Source of the DNA: Methanohalophilus portucalensis
Lineage (GTDB): Archaea > Halobacteriota > Methanosarcinia > Methanosarcinales > Methanosarcinaceae
Reading direction: 5' to 3'
Length of the DNA: 64,000 bases
Assembly (NCBI RefSeq): GCF_002761295.1
Contig: NZ_CP017881.1
Coordinates: 433,087 to 497,086, forward strand
Below, in pieces: positions 38,660 to 48,167 of this stretch; the first letter of the stretch is position 1; the number at the start of each line of letters is the position of its first letter. The notes under the pieces are model-generated. The model did no database searches. It was not told the DNA's origin and worked only from the letters and a program-made list of their open reading frames with translations. Both the position numbers and the translations under genes were made by a program.

Positions 38660-39440
38660 GTTATTAGGAACCCTCTTTCTATCAGAAAAAAGAAAAGATC
38701 TCCTTCTTTTGCTGGTAAAAAAACCCAGGGATATTGATGAGATAAAAGATATACTTGATGTGAATTCAAGTGCAATAATGACCCAAATCAAGATACTTTT
38801 AAGTCATGGTTTAATCATTCATGACGATGATGTATATAAATTATCAGGCATGGGAAGAGTAATAGTAAAAAAGATGCAACCACTGCTGGATGTATTATCA
38901 GTATATACGGATAATAAAAATTATTGGGAAAACCACAATCTCAATGCGATCCCGTCTTGCCTTTTAGAAAGAATTGAAGAAATGGGAAACTGTGAATTGT
39001 TCGAACCTGACCTTAATAGGATGTATGAGTTACCAGAAAAAATGGTAGAATATCTTTATCAATCGACTTATGTACACGAAGTTTCTTCATATTTTAGTCC
39101 AGCATACCCAAAAATCTATATTGAACTCGCAAAAAAAGGTATTGACGTTTCAGTAATAATAACAAAACCAGTATTTGAAAGACTTCAATCTGAATATCAG
39201 GAAGAAACAAAAGAATTTGTGAATTTGGAGTGTGGAAATCTTTTTGTTTTTGGAGACAAGATCGAAATCGCATCAAGTACTGTAACGGATAAATTCACAG
39301 CAATCTCACTCTTTTATAATACCGGAATATACCACAACCATGTAATCATGAGTTTTGATAATAGTGCTTTGAAATGGGGAGAAGATTTATTTAGATATTA
39401 TCTTAGTAATTCAACTCCAATCACAGACAAAGACATATAA
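38649..39440 (+). CDS. Transcriptional regulator, winged HTH plus DUF1724, Msr-like
   Basis: 263 residues from ATG 38649 (MKSELLGTLFLSEKRKDLLLLL). The winged helix occupies about 10-80 and the DUF1724 domain the rest, ending SALKWGEDLFRYYLSN. It starts inside the last codons of the sensor kinase gene, so the two are coupled. In Methanosarcina acetivorans, Msr-family regulators lie beside and control the mtsD, mtsF and mtsH methyltransferase genes. Here a fused methyltransferase gene follows after a 418-nt gap, so it is the likely target. The longer reading from 38577 is not supported. Confidence 0.85.
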   Translation: MKSELLGTLFLSEKRKDLLLLLVKKPRDIDEIKDILDVNSSAIMTQIKILLSHGLIIHDDDVYKLSGMGRVIVKKMQPLLDVLSVYTDNKNYWENHNLNAIPSCLLERIEEMGNCELFEPDLNRMYELPEKMVEYLYQSTYVHEVSSYFSPAYPKIYIELAKKGIDVSVIITKPVFERLQSEYQEETKEFVNLECGNLFVFGDKIEIASSTVTDKFTAISLFYNTGIYHNHVIMSFDNSALKWGEDLFRYYLSNSTPITDKDI

Positions 39441-39858
39441 ACTATCAGATTGTCATAAATCACCCCCACACATACTTTATTTGTAGATTAAATGTTCTAT
39501 TTCTTACTATTTAGGAATATGATTTACAATCAGGGTCAATATAGACTCAATGTTATCAGAGGCTTTGATTTGATTAAGGGTTTTGATATTCAGATAAGCA
39601 GTATTTCATGGTAACGCCGTTAACACAGTGATACTTCCGTTATAGGTTAACGCCGTTAACTAAACAGCTCATTCTCTTATAATTGGTGTGTATAATATAA
39701 TAATAGGTCTCTACTGATATCATTTTTGTAAATCTGATTTCACAGGTTATGTTATATGTTTCTGATCCCCATCTTTATCTGTGCAAATTGAGAAATGGAC
39801 ATAATTTGTCCACCATCTCAAAAACTACACAGCAACATAATGCTGGAGGAAACATTAG
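39441..39858. other. Regulatory region upstream of the fused methyltransferase gene
   Basis: 418 nt without an ORF. Besides the paired 13-bp element at 39612-39660 it holds a TATA-like stretch near 39685-39700 and a GGAGG 9 nt before the ATG at 39859. This implies a long leader of about 130 nt. Confidence 0.6.
39612..39660. promoter_or_regulatory. Paired operator-like elements TAACGCCGTTAAC
   Basis: The 13-bp word TAACGCCGTTAAC occurs at 39612-39624 and 39648-39660, 36 bp apart. Each contains the dyad TAACG-C-CGTTA. The second copy is extended to GTTAACGCCGTTAAC. Two equal dyads just upstream of a TATA-like stretch look like binding sites for the adjacent regulator. Confidence 0.6.
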
Positions 39859-41763
39859 ATGGCGCAAGACATATTAAAAGAATTAGCGGAAGCTGTGGTT
39901 TCTGGAAACAAAGACTTAACAGCAGAATTGTCCGAAAAGGCGTTAAAAGAAGGATTGGACCCACACGAAGCTATTATTGATGGATTAGCCAAAGGAATGG
40001 TAATTGTTAGCGACAACTATGAGAAAGGAACAGCTTTCGTTCCACATCTGTTGATCGCTTCGCAGGCAATGTATGCTGGAATGGATGTGCTAACACCCCA
40101 CATTGAAACAGAAGAATCATCCAAACCCGCAACTATGGTAATTGGTACTGTAGAAGGCGATGTGCATGACATTGGTAAAAATCTCGTCAAAACAATGATG
40201 TCAGCAGGAGGAATTGATACTATAGACCTTGGACATGATGTTCCTCTGGACAAATTCATTGAAACAGCAAGAGAAAATCAGGCCGATGTCATCTCTATGA
40301 GTGCACTGATGACAACTACAATGTCCGGAATGGAAAAAGTCATCGAAATGCTTCAGGAAGAAGGTCTCAGAGATTCCCTTATTGTAATGGTAGGAGGAGC
40401 ACCCGTATCTGAAGAATTTGCCGAGAATATTGGTGCAGATAAAACAGCACCTGATGCTTTGCATGCTTCAAACTGGGCAATAGATGCCGTAAGTAAACTT
40501 TCACCTTCAAAGGAAAGGTGGAGTGATGAAAAAATCAACCTTGCTAAGGTGAAATACAGGGAAATTCTGGCAAAGAAACAGGTCAAATCGAAGAAAGATA
40601 TTGGGCTTGAAACTGCAAAGAATATCATGGCAGAATTCGAAAGTGTTGGTGTCAAGACTAAAGAAAAAATGAGTCACGCTGACAGGACTCTTGCTGCTAT
40701 GGCTGACAAGAAAGTCGACCGCCTTCCCGTATATCCACTTGCATGTGGTGCTCTGAGAAAATTTGCAAATGCAACTTACAAGGAGTATGCAATAGATCCT
40801 CATAAGTTTGCAGAAAGTGCACTCCTTGGTTCTAAATACTTGGATCTTGACATGTTTGTAGGCTTGATAGACCTTTCAGCTACCTCGGCTGACTTTGGAT
40901 GTACCATAAAATATCCTGAAGAAGATACACCTTCATCAGAAGGACACCTTGAGGACTATGAAAGTATTGAAACACCGGAAGTCAAGGAAGGTACACGTGC
41001 CTATGAACTAATTGAAGCTTCAAAACTTGCCAAAGATAAGTTGAACAAGGAACTTGGCACCCCATTTGTTGGGTTCCATGAAGGTCCTCTTCTGACGTTG
41101 ACACAACTAATGGGTGCAGATCGTGTGCTTATGGACATGAAAACCAACCCCGATGTTGTTCTTGAGGCACTTCAGAAATGTACTGACTATGTATCCCAGG
41201 TTTCAGAGGCCTTCTTTGAAGAAGATGCATGTGATGCCCTTTGTGTTGACAACCTGTGGTCAAATAATATAATTATGGATGAAGAGGACTATTGGAAATT
41301 TGATGGGAAGTTTGTATACGACCAACAAATTCCAGTTTTCAAGAAGTATGATCAACCATACATCATCCACAATTGTGCTGATGCTGTTCATTACGAAACT
41401 CAGATCAAGAAATTCGGAACAGCTCTATACAGCTATGCATACTATGAAAATGGGAGGGATAAAGGCTCACAAAACTATGCAGACCTTATTCCAAAGTATG
41501 GTGACATTTGCTGTATGATGGGAGAAATTGATCCTATTGATATGATGGACAATTCCCCCGAAGGTATACAGAAAATTGAAAACGATACAGAAGAGCTACT
41601 GAAAGGTGTTCATGAAACCCTGAAGGAGAATGGTATGCAGTCTAAGTATGTCATGTCTACTGGATGTGAGGTACCTCCAGGAGGCCCATTGACAGGTGTC
41701 AAGGCAATGGTGGACAAAGTCAAGGAACTTGGTCCACAGTTTCAGAAAGACATAATAGGGTGA
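39859..41763 (+). CDS. Corrinoid protein-methyltransferase fusion, MtsD/F/H-like
   Basis: 634 residues. Residues 1-210 are a B12-binding corrinoid protein: helical cap, then GDVHDIGKNLV with cobalt ligand His103, and MVGGAP near 177. Residues 270-634 are a UroD/MtaA-type methyltransferase barrel with zinc ligands His504-x-Cys506 (HNC) and Cys603 (STGC). Such fusions in Methanosarcina transfer methyl groups between methylthiols or dimethyl sulfide and CoM. Substrate here is not proven. GGAGG lies 9 nt before the start. A hairpin terminator overlaps the stop codon, so the downstream genes may have their own promoter or depend on readthrough. Confidence 0.88.
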   Translation: MAQDILKELAEAVVSGNKDLTAELSEKALKEGLDPHEAIIDGLAKGMVIVSDNYEKGTAFVPHLLIASQAMYAGMDVLTPHIETEESSKPATMVIGTVEGDVHDIGKNLVKTMMSAGGIDTIDLGHDVPLDKFIETARENQADVISMSALMTTTMSGMEKVIEMLQEEGLRDSLIVMVGGAPVSEEFAENIGADKTAPDALHASNWAIDAVSKLSPSKERWSDEKINLAKVKYREILAKKQVKSKKDIGLETAKNIMAEFESVGVKTKEKMSHADRTLAAMADKKVDRLPVYPLACGALRKFANATYKEYAIDPHKFAESALLGSKYLDLDMFVGLIDLSATSADFGCTIKYPEEDTPSSEGHLEDYESIETPEVKEGTRAYELIEASKLAKDKLNKELGTPFVGFHEGPLLTLTQLMGADRVLMDMKTNPDVVLEALQKCTDYVSQVSEAFFEEDACDALCVDNLWSNNIIMDEEDYWKFDGKFVYDQQIPVFKKYDQPYIIHNCADAVHYETQIKKFGTALYSYAYYENGRDKGSQNYADLIPKYGDICCMMGEIDPIDMMDNSPEGIQKIENDTEELLKGVHETLKENGMQSKYVMSTGCEVPPGGPLTGVKAMVDKVKELGPQFQKDIIG

Positions 41764-41782
41764 TATCAAACCCTATTTTTTT
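41754..41782 (+). terminator. Hairpin terminator after the fusion gene
   Basis: AATAGGG (41754-41760) and CCCTATT (41771-41777) are a perfect 7-bp stem, followed by a 7-nt T tract. It includes the stop codon TGA at 41761. Confidence 0.7.
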
Positions 41783-41844
41783 AGAGACGATCAATTCGCG
41801 CAAATTATACGTTCAAATTAAATTATAACACAGGAGGTTATAAG

Positions 41845-43773
41845 ATGTACCTTGGACTTGGAATTGACACAGGAGGAACATATACTGATTCTATTATAAT
41901 GGACATATCATCCGGGAATGTAATGGATGCTTGCAAATCATTAACAACACACTCCAATCTAATACAGGGAATAGAGAATTCGATTGAAGGTCTCAATGCT
42001 AGTTATCTGGAAAATATAGAATTTGTATCCGTTTCAACCACTCTTGCAACCAATACTACGCTTGAAGAAAATGGGCACCCTGCTGCACTTATTCTTATCG
42101 GCCATTCAATTAACGGACCCCTTTCAACCGATCAAATCCTATCCATAAAAGGTGGCCATGATGCTGATGGCAATGTTGCAGAAAATCTTGATGATCCTGA
42201 ATTGATTGAAAATTTTGTAATGCAAAATAAAGATAAAGTCTCCTCTTTTGCAGTGTCCTCTTATTTTGGAGTAAGGAATCCTGAACATGAGATGACAGTA
42301 AAAGGTATTATTGGAAAACTGACTGATAAACCAGTTGTATGTGGACATGAACTTTCAATGAATCTTGGAGCTTATGAAAGAGCTGTCACAGCATTGTTAA
42401 ATGCACAATTAATCCCGGTAACTGATCAATTTATAAGATCTATTCTTTCAGTAATGGAAAAGAAGGGAATTGATGCAGATCTAATGATGATGAAATGTGA
42501 TGGTTCCCTTGTAAGAATAGAAGATGCACTGAAAAAACCCGTTGAGTCGATATTTTCAGGACCTGCAGCTAGCCTTGTTGGTGCGTCTCATCTTTCAAAT
42601 CTTAAGACCTGCCTGACTATGGATGTTGGTGGCACAAGCACTGATGTGTCAATGATATCCAATGGGATTCCCGAGATAAGTGAAAGTGGTGCTAAAGTTG
42701 GGGGATGGAGCACAATGGTAAAAGCCATAAAGATGGATACGTCTGCTCTTGGCGGTGACAGTCATGTATGGGTTCAGACGCGTACAACAATAGGATCGAA
42801 TAGGGTCATACCTCTCTGTCTTGCAGCATATAATCATCCTGCATTGATAGAAATACTTGGCAATGTCGATAAACCTAACGTACGCCTTATGGATAATATC
42901 ATACAGCCTACAACCTTCTTTATAAAAAGTGATTTGAATAAATATGAATCAGATAACTTTAAATTGGACTCTAATGAGAAACGAATCCTTGATGTGTTGG
43001 ATTCTGAACCTCTCTCCCTGTATGAGATATCGAATAAATTAGATGAACATATTTTGATGTTTTCCAGTCATCTTGAATCTCTTGTCAAGAAAAAATATGT
43101 CCAGCAGATTGGTTTTACTCCTACAGATGCCCTTCACGTTTTGAGGGATTATACCGGATATAATACAGAGGCATCAGATATCGGAGCTCAGCTACTAGGT
43201 GAATACGTGGGTATGAATAAAGATAGTTTTTGCTCACAAATAAAAGCACAAGTAGTAAAGAATATGTCAATGAATATAGTGTCTTATTTAGTAGAGGATA
43301 TTAAAAAAACAGACATAGAAAAGATGATTGAGTCTTCATCTTCTTTGAATTTCAAAGTAAACCAACCCATAGTTCTTGTTGGAGGACCTGTAAAAGCATA
43401 TCAGGAAGATATTTGCAAAATACTCAATGCTGACATAAGGGTTCCTAAGTATCATGAAGTTGGAAATGCAGTTGGTGCACTTCTCGGGGATGTTATCTAC
43501 AGAACTGAATCCATTGTAAGGATAGACAGTACTGGATCCAAACAATATGTTGTTTTTTCAGAAAATGGAAGAAATATTTTTGATGAGTACGAAGAATCTG
43601 TAAATTTTGCTCTTGATATAAGTAAAAAACTTGTAGAAGGATATATGGCAGGATATGGTCTGGATATGTCTAAAATAAATTTAGATGTAGCCAGAAATGA
43701 CATGAAAAACGGATATGGTGCGAAGCTTGAAACTAAAATTGTGGCAACAGGAATTGGAAATCCAAGGAGATAA
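41845..43773 (+). CDS. HyuA-like (hydantoinase/oxoprolinase family) ATPase with winged-helix insert
   Basis: 642 residues of the actin/Hsp70/sugar-kinase ATPase fold. GIDTGGTYTDSII at the start and TMDVGGTSTDVSMI near residue 258 are the two phosphate loops. An insert at about 374-434 looks like a winged helix (EKRILDVL ... YVQQIGFTPTDAL). Family members hydrolyse hydantoins or act as ATP-driven subunits. Here it lies between a corrinoid methyltransferase and a chaperonin, so a role in maturing or reactivating the corrinoid protein is an inference. GGAGG is 7 nt upstream. The stop is 5 nt before the chaperonin start. Confidence 0.78.
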   Translation: MYLGLGIDTGGTYTDSIIMDISSGNVMDACKSLTTHSNLIQGIENSIEGLNASYLENIEFVSVSTTLATNTTLEENGHPAALILIGHSINGPLSTDQILSIKGGHDADGNVAENLDDPELIENFVMQNKDKVSSFAVSSYFGVRNPEHEMTVKGIIGKLTDKPVVCGHELSMNLGAYERAVTALLNAQLIPVTDQFIRSILSVMEKKGIDADLMMMKCDGSLVRIEDALKKPVESIFSGPAASLVGASHLSNLKTCLTMDVGGTSTDVSMISNGIPEISESGAKVGGWSTMVKAIKMDTSALGGDSHVWVQTRTTIGSNRVIPLCLAAYNHPALIEILGNVDKPNVRLMDNIIQPTTFFIKSDLNKYESDNFKLDSNEKRILDVLDSEPLSLYEISNKLDEHILMFSSHLESLVKKKYVQQIGFTPTDALHVLRDYTGYNTEASDIGAQLLGEYVGMNKDSFCSQIKAQVVKNMSMNIVSYLVEDIKKTDIEKMIESSSSLNFKVNQPIVLVGGPVKAYQEDICKILNADIRVPKYHEVGNAVGALLGDVIYRTESIVRIDSTGSKQYVVFSENGRNIFDEYEESVNFALDISKKLVEGYMAGYGLDMSKINLDVARNDMKNGYGAKLETKIVATGIGNPRR

Positions 43774-43778
43774 TTTTG

Positions 43779-45389
43779 ATGAACTCAGCTGTAAATAATA
43801 TCGGTCAACAACAGAACAATGCAGACGACATGTATCAACTTATGCAGAATGCTTACAAAAAAATCGGTCTGAAAAGTGATGTAGAGGACAAAGAACTTAT
43901 CGATCATCTTGAAAGGGCATCGGTTGAGGTAAAAGAATTGTTGAGTACTTCATTTGGCCCCTGGGGCCTAAATAAATTAATTACAAATCATGTTGGTGAC
44001 GTGTATTTAACCAACGATGGAAAAACCATAATTAAAGAGATGGATGTATTGCATCCTATAGTTACTTCTTTGAATGATCTTTCAAAATCAATGGATAGAT
44101 CATGTGGTGACGGTACAAAAACCGCAGTTATACTGGCATCTGGTCTTATCGTAAATGCAATTAAACTTATAAAAATAGGTGTGCACCCTACCACCATCAT
44201 AAAGGGCTATAAGCTTGCTCTTAATAAGGCATATGAACTTATCGAATTCAACAGTATAACTGCCAAATCATACGATGAGACCTACGCCGCAATCCTCAGT
44301 GCATCATTTGCCAAGGGTATAGAACTTGATCAAGCAAAGAAACTTTCAACTATGGTTGTTGATGTGATCGAACATTTAACAACAATATCCTCGGATGGTT
44401 ATCTAGATCTCGAGGAAAATATAAAAATAATGAAGAAAGTTGGTGGGCCTGACATATTACATCTTAATGGTGTTATTCTTGATGAAACACCCGCAAGATT
44501 TGATATGCCAGAATCAGTCTCCGATCCAAATATTCTCATTTTAAACTATGATTTGAAAGTTAAAAGTGAATTTATAAATTCAAAACGTAACATCAGTATG
44601 GATGGCATTGAAACTGCTCATATGTTCAATGAAGAGAATAAAAAAATACTTGATGGCTTTGCTGATAAAATAATAAATTGTAACGCTAATGTTGTGTTTT
44701 GTGAAGGTGATGTGGACCCCCGAATAGAAGCACGCCTTGTGGAAAATAACATATTAATGTTCAAGAAACTTAAAAATAAAGACCTGGAGAATATTTCAAA
44801 GGCAACTGGTACCCAAATCATGTCCATAAAGGACAATCTGGAACCTAATCATCTTGGAAAAGCAAATGGTGTTGAAGTTACAAAGAAATGTGGTGAACAT
44901 TTTGCTTTCATAAATGTCGAAAATCAAATGATTTCGACGATCTTGATATGGGAACCTTTCAACTATGCTCTTGAAAAGGTAGAAGAAGCTGCAGACGATG
45001 CATTGAACACTGCAGCATTTATCCTCAGGAATAAGAAATTAGTAACCGGAGGAGGCGGAGTCGAATTTGTAGTTTCTCAGATGCTAAAGAACTATGCAAC
45101 TACAATAGAAGGAAAGGAGCAGCTTGCGGTTATCGAGTATGCTAATGCACTTGAAGAAATTCCCAGAATACTGGCAAGTAATGAAGGAATGAATGTTATA
45201 GATTCAATGGCAAAAATGTCAAATTTTTATAAAAAAGGATTGAATCCAAGAATTGATACTTCCAGATTTGTCACAGAGAATAATCCTTTAGTCTATGATT
45301 CAGCTAGCATAAAGAAATTAGCGGTCATTTCTGCCACTGAAACTGCAACCAGTGTGCTGAGAATTGATAAAATATTGTTGAAGAAATGA
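43779..45389 (+). CDS. Divergent group II chaperonin (Hsp60/thermosome-like)
   Basis: 536 residues, the usual length. Recognisable are GPWGLNKLI near residue 61, NDGKTIIKEMDVLHP, GDGTKTAVILASG (Asp111; thermosomes have GDGTTT) and GGGGVEFVV near 427. ATPase residues seem kept, but the rest is strongly diverged from the housekeeping thermosome subunits. A dedicated, non-canonical Hsp60 in a methyltransferase operon suggests folding of a specific client. Non-canonical extra Hsp60 proteins are known in Methanosarcina acetivorans. Start ATG 43779 (or TTG 43776) follows AAGGAG. Confidence 0.8.
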   Translation: MNSAVNNIGQQQNNADDMYQLMQNAYKKIGLKSDVEDKELIDHLERASVEVKELLSTSFGPWGLNKLITNHVGDVYLTNDGKTIIKEMDVLHPIVTSLNDLSKSMDRSCGDGTKTAVILASGLIVNAIKLIKIGVHPTTIIKGYKLALNKAYELIEFNSITAKSYDETYAAILSASFAKGIELDQAKKLSTMVVDVIEHLTTISSDGYLDLEENIKIMKKVGGPDILHLNGVILDETPARFDMPESVSDPNILILNYDLKVKSEFINSKRNISMDGIETAHMFNEENKKILDGFADKIINCNANVVFCEGDVDPRIEARLVENNILMFKKLKNKDLENISKATGTQIMSIKDNLEPNHLGKANGVEVTKKCGEHFAFINVENQMISTILIWEPFNYALEKVEEAADDALNTAAFILRNKKLVTGGGGVEFVVSQMLKNYATTIEGKEQLAVIEYANALEEIPRILASNEGMNVIDSMAKMSNFYKKGLNPRIDTSRFVTENNPLVYDSASIKKLAVISATETATSVLRIDKILLKK

Positions 45390-45507
45390 CACGATATAAG
45401 TTATGATAACATGGTAAATTATGGATTAATATAATTTTGCACAAATACAATAATCATGGCAAAGCTAAGTGGTAAATTGGAAACAATTCTAAAAGTGAGG
45501 ATTCATT

Positions 45508-46569
45508 ATGAGTGGTTTAAACTTTAAAGAAAGGTTGTTGAATACTTTAAAAGGCAAACCTGTGGATAGAGTTCCTGTGATATCCATAACACAAACAGGC
45601 ATTATTGAACTAATGGATGCAACAGGTGCTTCATGGCCAGAAGCACATAGTGATCCTGAGAAGATGGCAGAATTAGCCTTTGCAGCTTACGACCTCACAA
45701 GATTAGAAGCTGTGAGATATCCATATTGCTCAACAGTTCTTGCTGAAGCAATGGGTTGTAAAGTTAACCTCGGTTCAAAATGTATTCAACCTTATGTAAT
45801 ATCTCATCCTTTTTCAGAAGACACTGATAATATACAGTTTCCAAAGAATCTTCTTGAAAAAGCGAGAATTCCTGCTGTTTTAAAAGCTACAGATTTATTG
45901 AAGGAAAAGGTGGGTGAAAATGTGCCTATAATAGCAGGAATTGAAGGGCCATTAACCCTTTTTTCCCATCTTACGGGTGTGGACAGTTACATGAAATGGT
46001 CCACACTAAACCCTGAATATGCTACACAATGTTTGAACATTGCCACAAGTGCATGTATTGAGTATTCGAATGAACTAATCAAACATGGAGCTGATGTTAT
46101 TTGTGTTTCAGAAGGTATTGTTTGTCCTGATTTATCATATCCAAAAATATTCGAATCTGTTGTAAAACCGGAATATCATAGATTTTGTGAAAACACAACA
46201 GGTATAAAAATCATATATATTTGTGAAAATTCAAACCCAATGTTAGAATCTTTGGCAGAATGCGGATTTGAAGGTATAAGTATTGAAGAAAAAGTCAAAG
46301 AATTCCAGGCTACTAAAAAAATGATTGGCGAAAAATCCTGTCTTATTGGGAATGTTTCAACTTCTCTGACAATGTAGAATGGAAGTTATGACCAGGTGAA
46401 AAGGGAGGCGAAAAAATGTCTGGCAGGTGAAATCGGTGTACTTTCTCCAGGAAGTGGAATTAATCCTAAAACTCCTTTTGAGAATGTAAAGGCACTTGTT
46501 CGAGCAAGAGATGAGTACTATGCCAAAAAATCCCATCAAAAATATAGACAAACAACCCAATTACAATAA
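45508..46569 (+). CDS. MtaA/UroD-type methyltransferase homologue with in-frame UAG and lost zinc ligands
   Basis: 353 residues if UAG 46375-46377 (codon 290) is read. The sequence resumes after it with NGSYDQVKREAKKCLAGEI and ends DEYYAKKSHQ, as MtaA homologues do, so the frame is conserved to TAA 46569. MtaA and MtbA move methyl from corrinoid to CoM using zinc held by His-x-Cys and a late Cys. Here the positions read Tyr237-Ile-Cys239 and Ser316 (PGSG instead of PGCG). So two of three ligands are gone. It may have changed function, may be a structural partner, or may be decaying. AAGTGAGG precedes the ATG. Confidence 0.75.
46375..46377 (+). other. In-frame UAG in the MtaA homologue
   Basis: UAG stands between STSLTM and NGSYDQVKREAKKC. 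Homologues have a hydrophobic residue near here (TLLPG-like). The following 63 sense codons align with the family's C-terminus without a frame change. Confidence 0.7.
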
Positions 46570-46637
46570 TTTGTGGCCATTAATAATAGCAGTTTTTTAT
46601 GAAATTCTATTGCTCTATTTGTGAGGAGGAAGATCAG

Positions 46638-46952
46638 ATGACAGAATTAAGCGTAAGATCAAATGTCTGTGATTTTACCCATAAGGTATGTGGAAAGATA
46701 GATGGTGATAAGATCATCATCGATATAGACACGCCCTGTGAAAAGGTCAAGAAGATGTCCCATCTGGAAGTTCCTATGATGGACCTGTTCGATATAAAGG
46801 ACAACTGTGTAATACAAAAAGCCCAGGAAGCAAAATGCAGTGTTACATGCCTTGTTCCCTGTGCTGTCCTCCATGTGTGCTGCCTGGAAGCAGGCATGCT
46901 GTCGAAATCTTTGGTCCAGAAGGCAGGGGATGTTCGTATAGAGTTTGAATGA
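46638..46952 (+). CDS. Cys-rich small protein of the methyltransferase island
   Basis: 104 residues from ATG 46638, with GAGGAGG 8 nt upstream; the upstream ATG 46599 has no such site. Nine to ten cysteines: VCDF, VCGK, PCEK, DNCV, KCSVTCLVPCAVLHVCC. It resembles a family often seen beside UroD-type methyltransferases, perhaps DUF6951, but I am not sure of the name. The cysteines could bind zinc or an Fe-S cluster. It stands between two methyltransferase homologues and precedes the second by 45 nt. Confidence 0.7.
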   Translation: MTELSVRSNVCDFTHKVCGKIDGDKIIIDIDTPCEKVKKMSHLEVPMMDLFDIKDNCVIQKAQEAKCSVTCLVPCAVLHVCCLEAGMLSKSLVQKAGDVRIEFE

Positions 46953-46997
46953 TCTTTGGAATAGGGAATTAATACGAATAATCCGGGGAGTAATATA

Positions 46998-48095
46998 TTG
47001 TCAGAAGAAATGACGTCCAGAGAGCGGTTTGTTAATGCTCTTGAGATGAAGGATGTGGATAGGATGCCTTATGGGTATCTGTGGTTCGGGGCAGGCAACG
47101 GTGTCCTGGAGCGCATGAACGCCAGCATGAGTGATGTCTACTATTCTGCAGAGGGGATCGCCAGGGCACAGATACTTGCAAGACAGATGTATCATCATGA
47201 CAATGTTATGTCTCCCTGGGGGTGTTTGCTAGTTGAAGCAGAAGCACTAGGCACCCGGCTGAACATCAAGGATAATAGGTATCCCACGATAGCCGGGTAT
47301 CCATTAAGTTCTGCTAATGAATATGATCAGATTGATCCACTGGACATTGAAAGGTCCCACAGGATAGATACTGTTGTAAATTCTATAGGGATCCTCAAAA
47401 AGGAGCTCAAGGATGAGGTCTTCATCACAGGGGCCATGCTTTCCCCTTTGATGCTTGCTTCTCAGGTACTTGAGGCCAGCAGTCTTTGCATAGAAATGCT
47501 CTCTGAAAAAGAGAAGGTTCATGAGTTACTTGAAAGACTAACACAAAGCTGTATCCTTTATGCTGACCGGCTTATTGAAGAAGGGGTTGACGGCATCTTC
47601 GTTGAGAACGGGGAGAACACGGCAGACCTTTTCAGTCCTGATATGGCTGAGGAATTCATGCTCCCTTATACAAAACAGCTCTATGCACACATCCAGGATA
47701 ATGGCATTTATGTAATCTCCCATAACTGTGCTGAACATGCCTTCCACGAGATGGAAGCATCTTTAAGACCAGATGCCCTGAACTTCGCTTTCGGGGATGT
47801 TAACACTCTGGGCAAGAAGTATGGTATCGAATGTACTAAGATCCATAAGAAGGCCGGATGCAGTCCAAGATATTGCTTTAAGGAACTTGAAGAACACGGT
47901 ATCTGCCTTATGGGTAACATCAATCCCAATGTTTTCTGCAGGGATTCTTTAGATGATATTGAGCACGAGGTAAAAAGTTGTATGTACTGTGCTCCAGAAA
48001 AGGGTTTTATTCTCTCGACAGGTTGTGAGATCCCTCTTAGCACATCGATCGAGGAAATGGAAACCCTCTGGAGATCAATAAGTTCTCGCTTTTAA
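46998..48095 (+). CDS. UroD/MtaA-type methyltransferase
   Basis: 365 residues. The barrel has complete zinc ligands: His242-x-Cys244 (SHNC) and Cys343 (STGCEIP), the same pattern as the fused protein's C-terminal half. TSRERFVNALEMKDVDRMPYG at the N-terminus is typical of the family. It would take or give methyl groups from a corrinoid protein; substrate unknown. TTG 46998 has GGGGAG 7 nt upstream; ATG 47010 is the alternative. Its zinc site is intact while that of its neighbour at 45508 is not. Confidence 0.82.
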   Translation: MSEEMTSRERFVNALEMKDVDRMPYGYLWFGAGNGVLERMNASMSDVYYSAEGIARAQILARQMYHHDNVMSPWGCLLVEAEALGTRLNIKDNRYPTIAGYPLSSANEYDQIDPLDIERSHRIDTVVNSIGILKKELKDEVFITGAMLSPLMLASQVLEASSLCIEMLSEKEKVHELLERLTQSCILYADRLIEEGVDGIFVENGENTADLFSPDMAEEFMLPYTKQLYAHIQDNGIYVISHNCAEHAFHEMEASLRPDALNFAFGDVNTLGKKYGIECTKIHKKAGCSPRYCFKELEEHGICLMGNINPNVFCRDSLDDIEHEVKSCMYCAPEKGFILSTGCEIPLSTSIEEMETLWRSISSRF

Positions 48096-48167
48096 TGTTA
48101 TTTATTTTATAGTCAATTTGTCAATCACATTAAGTAAGACGAGAATCCCAATCCAAAAAGTGATTGC

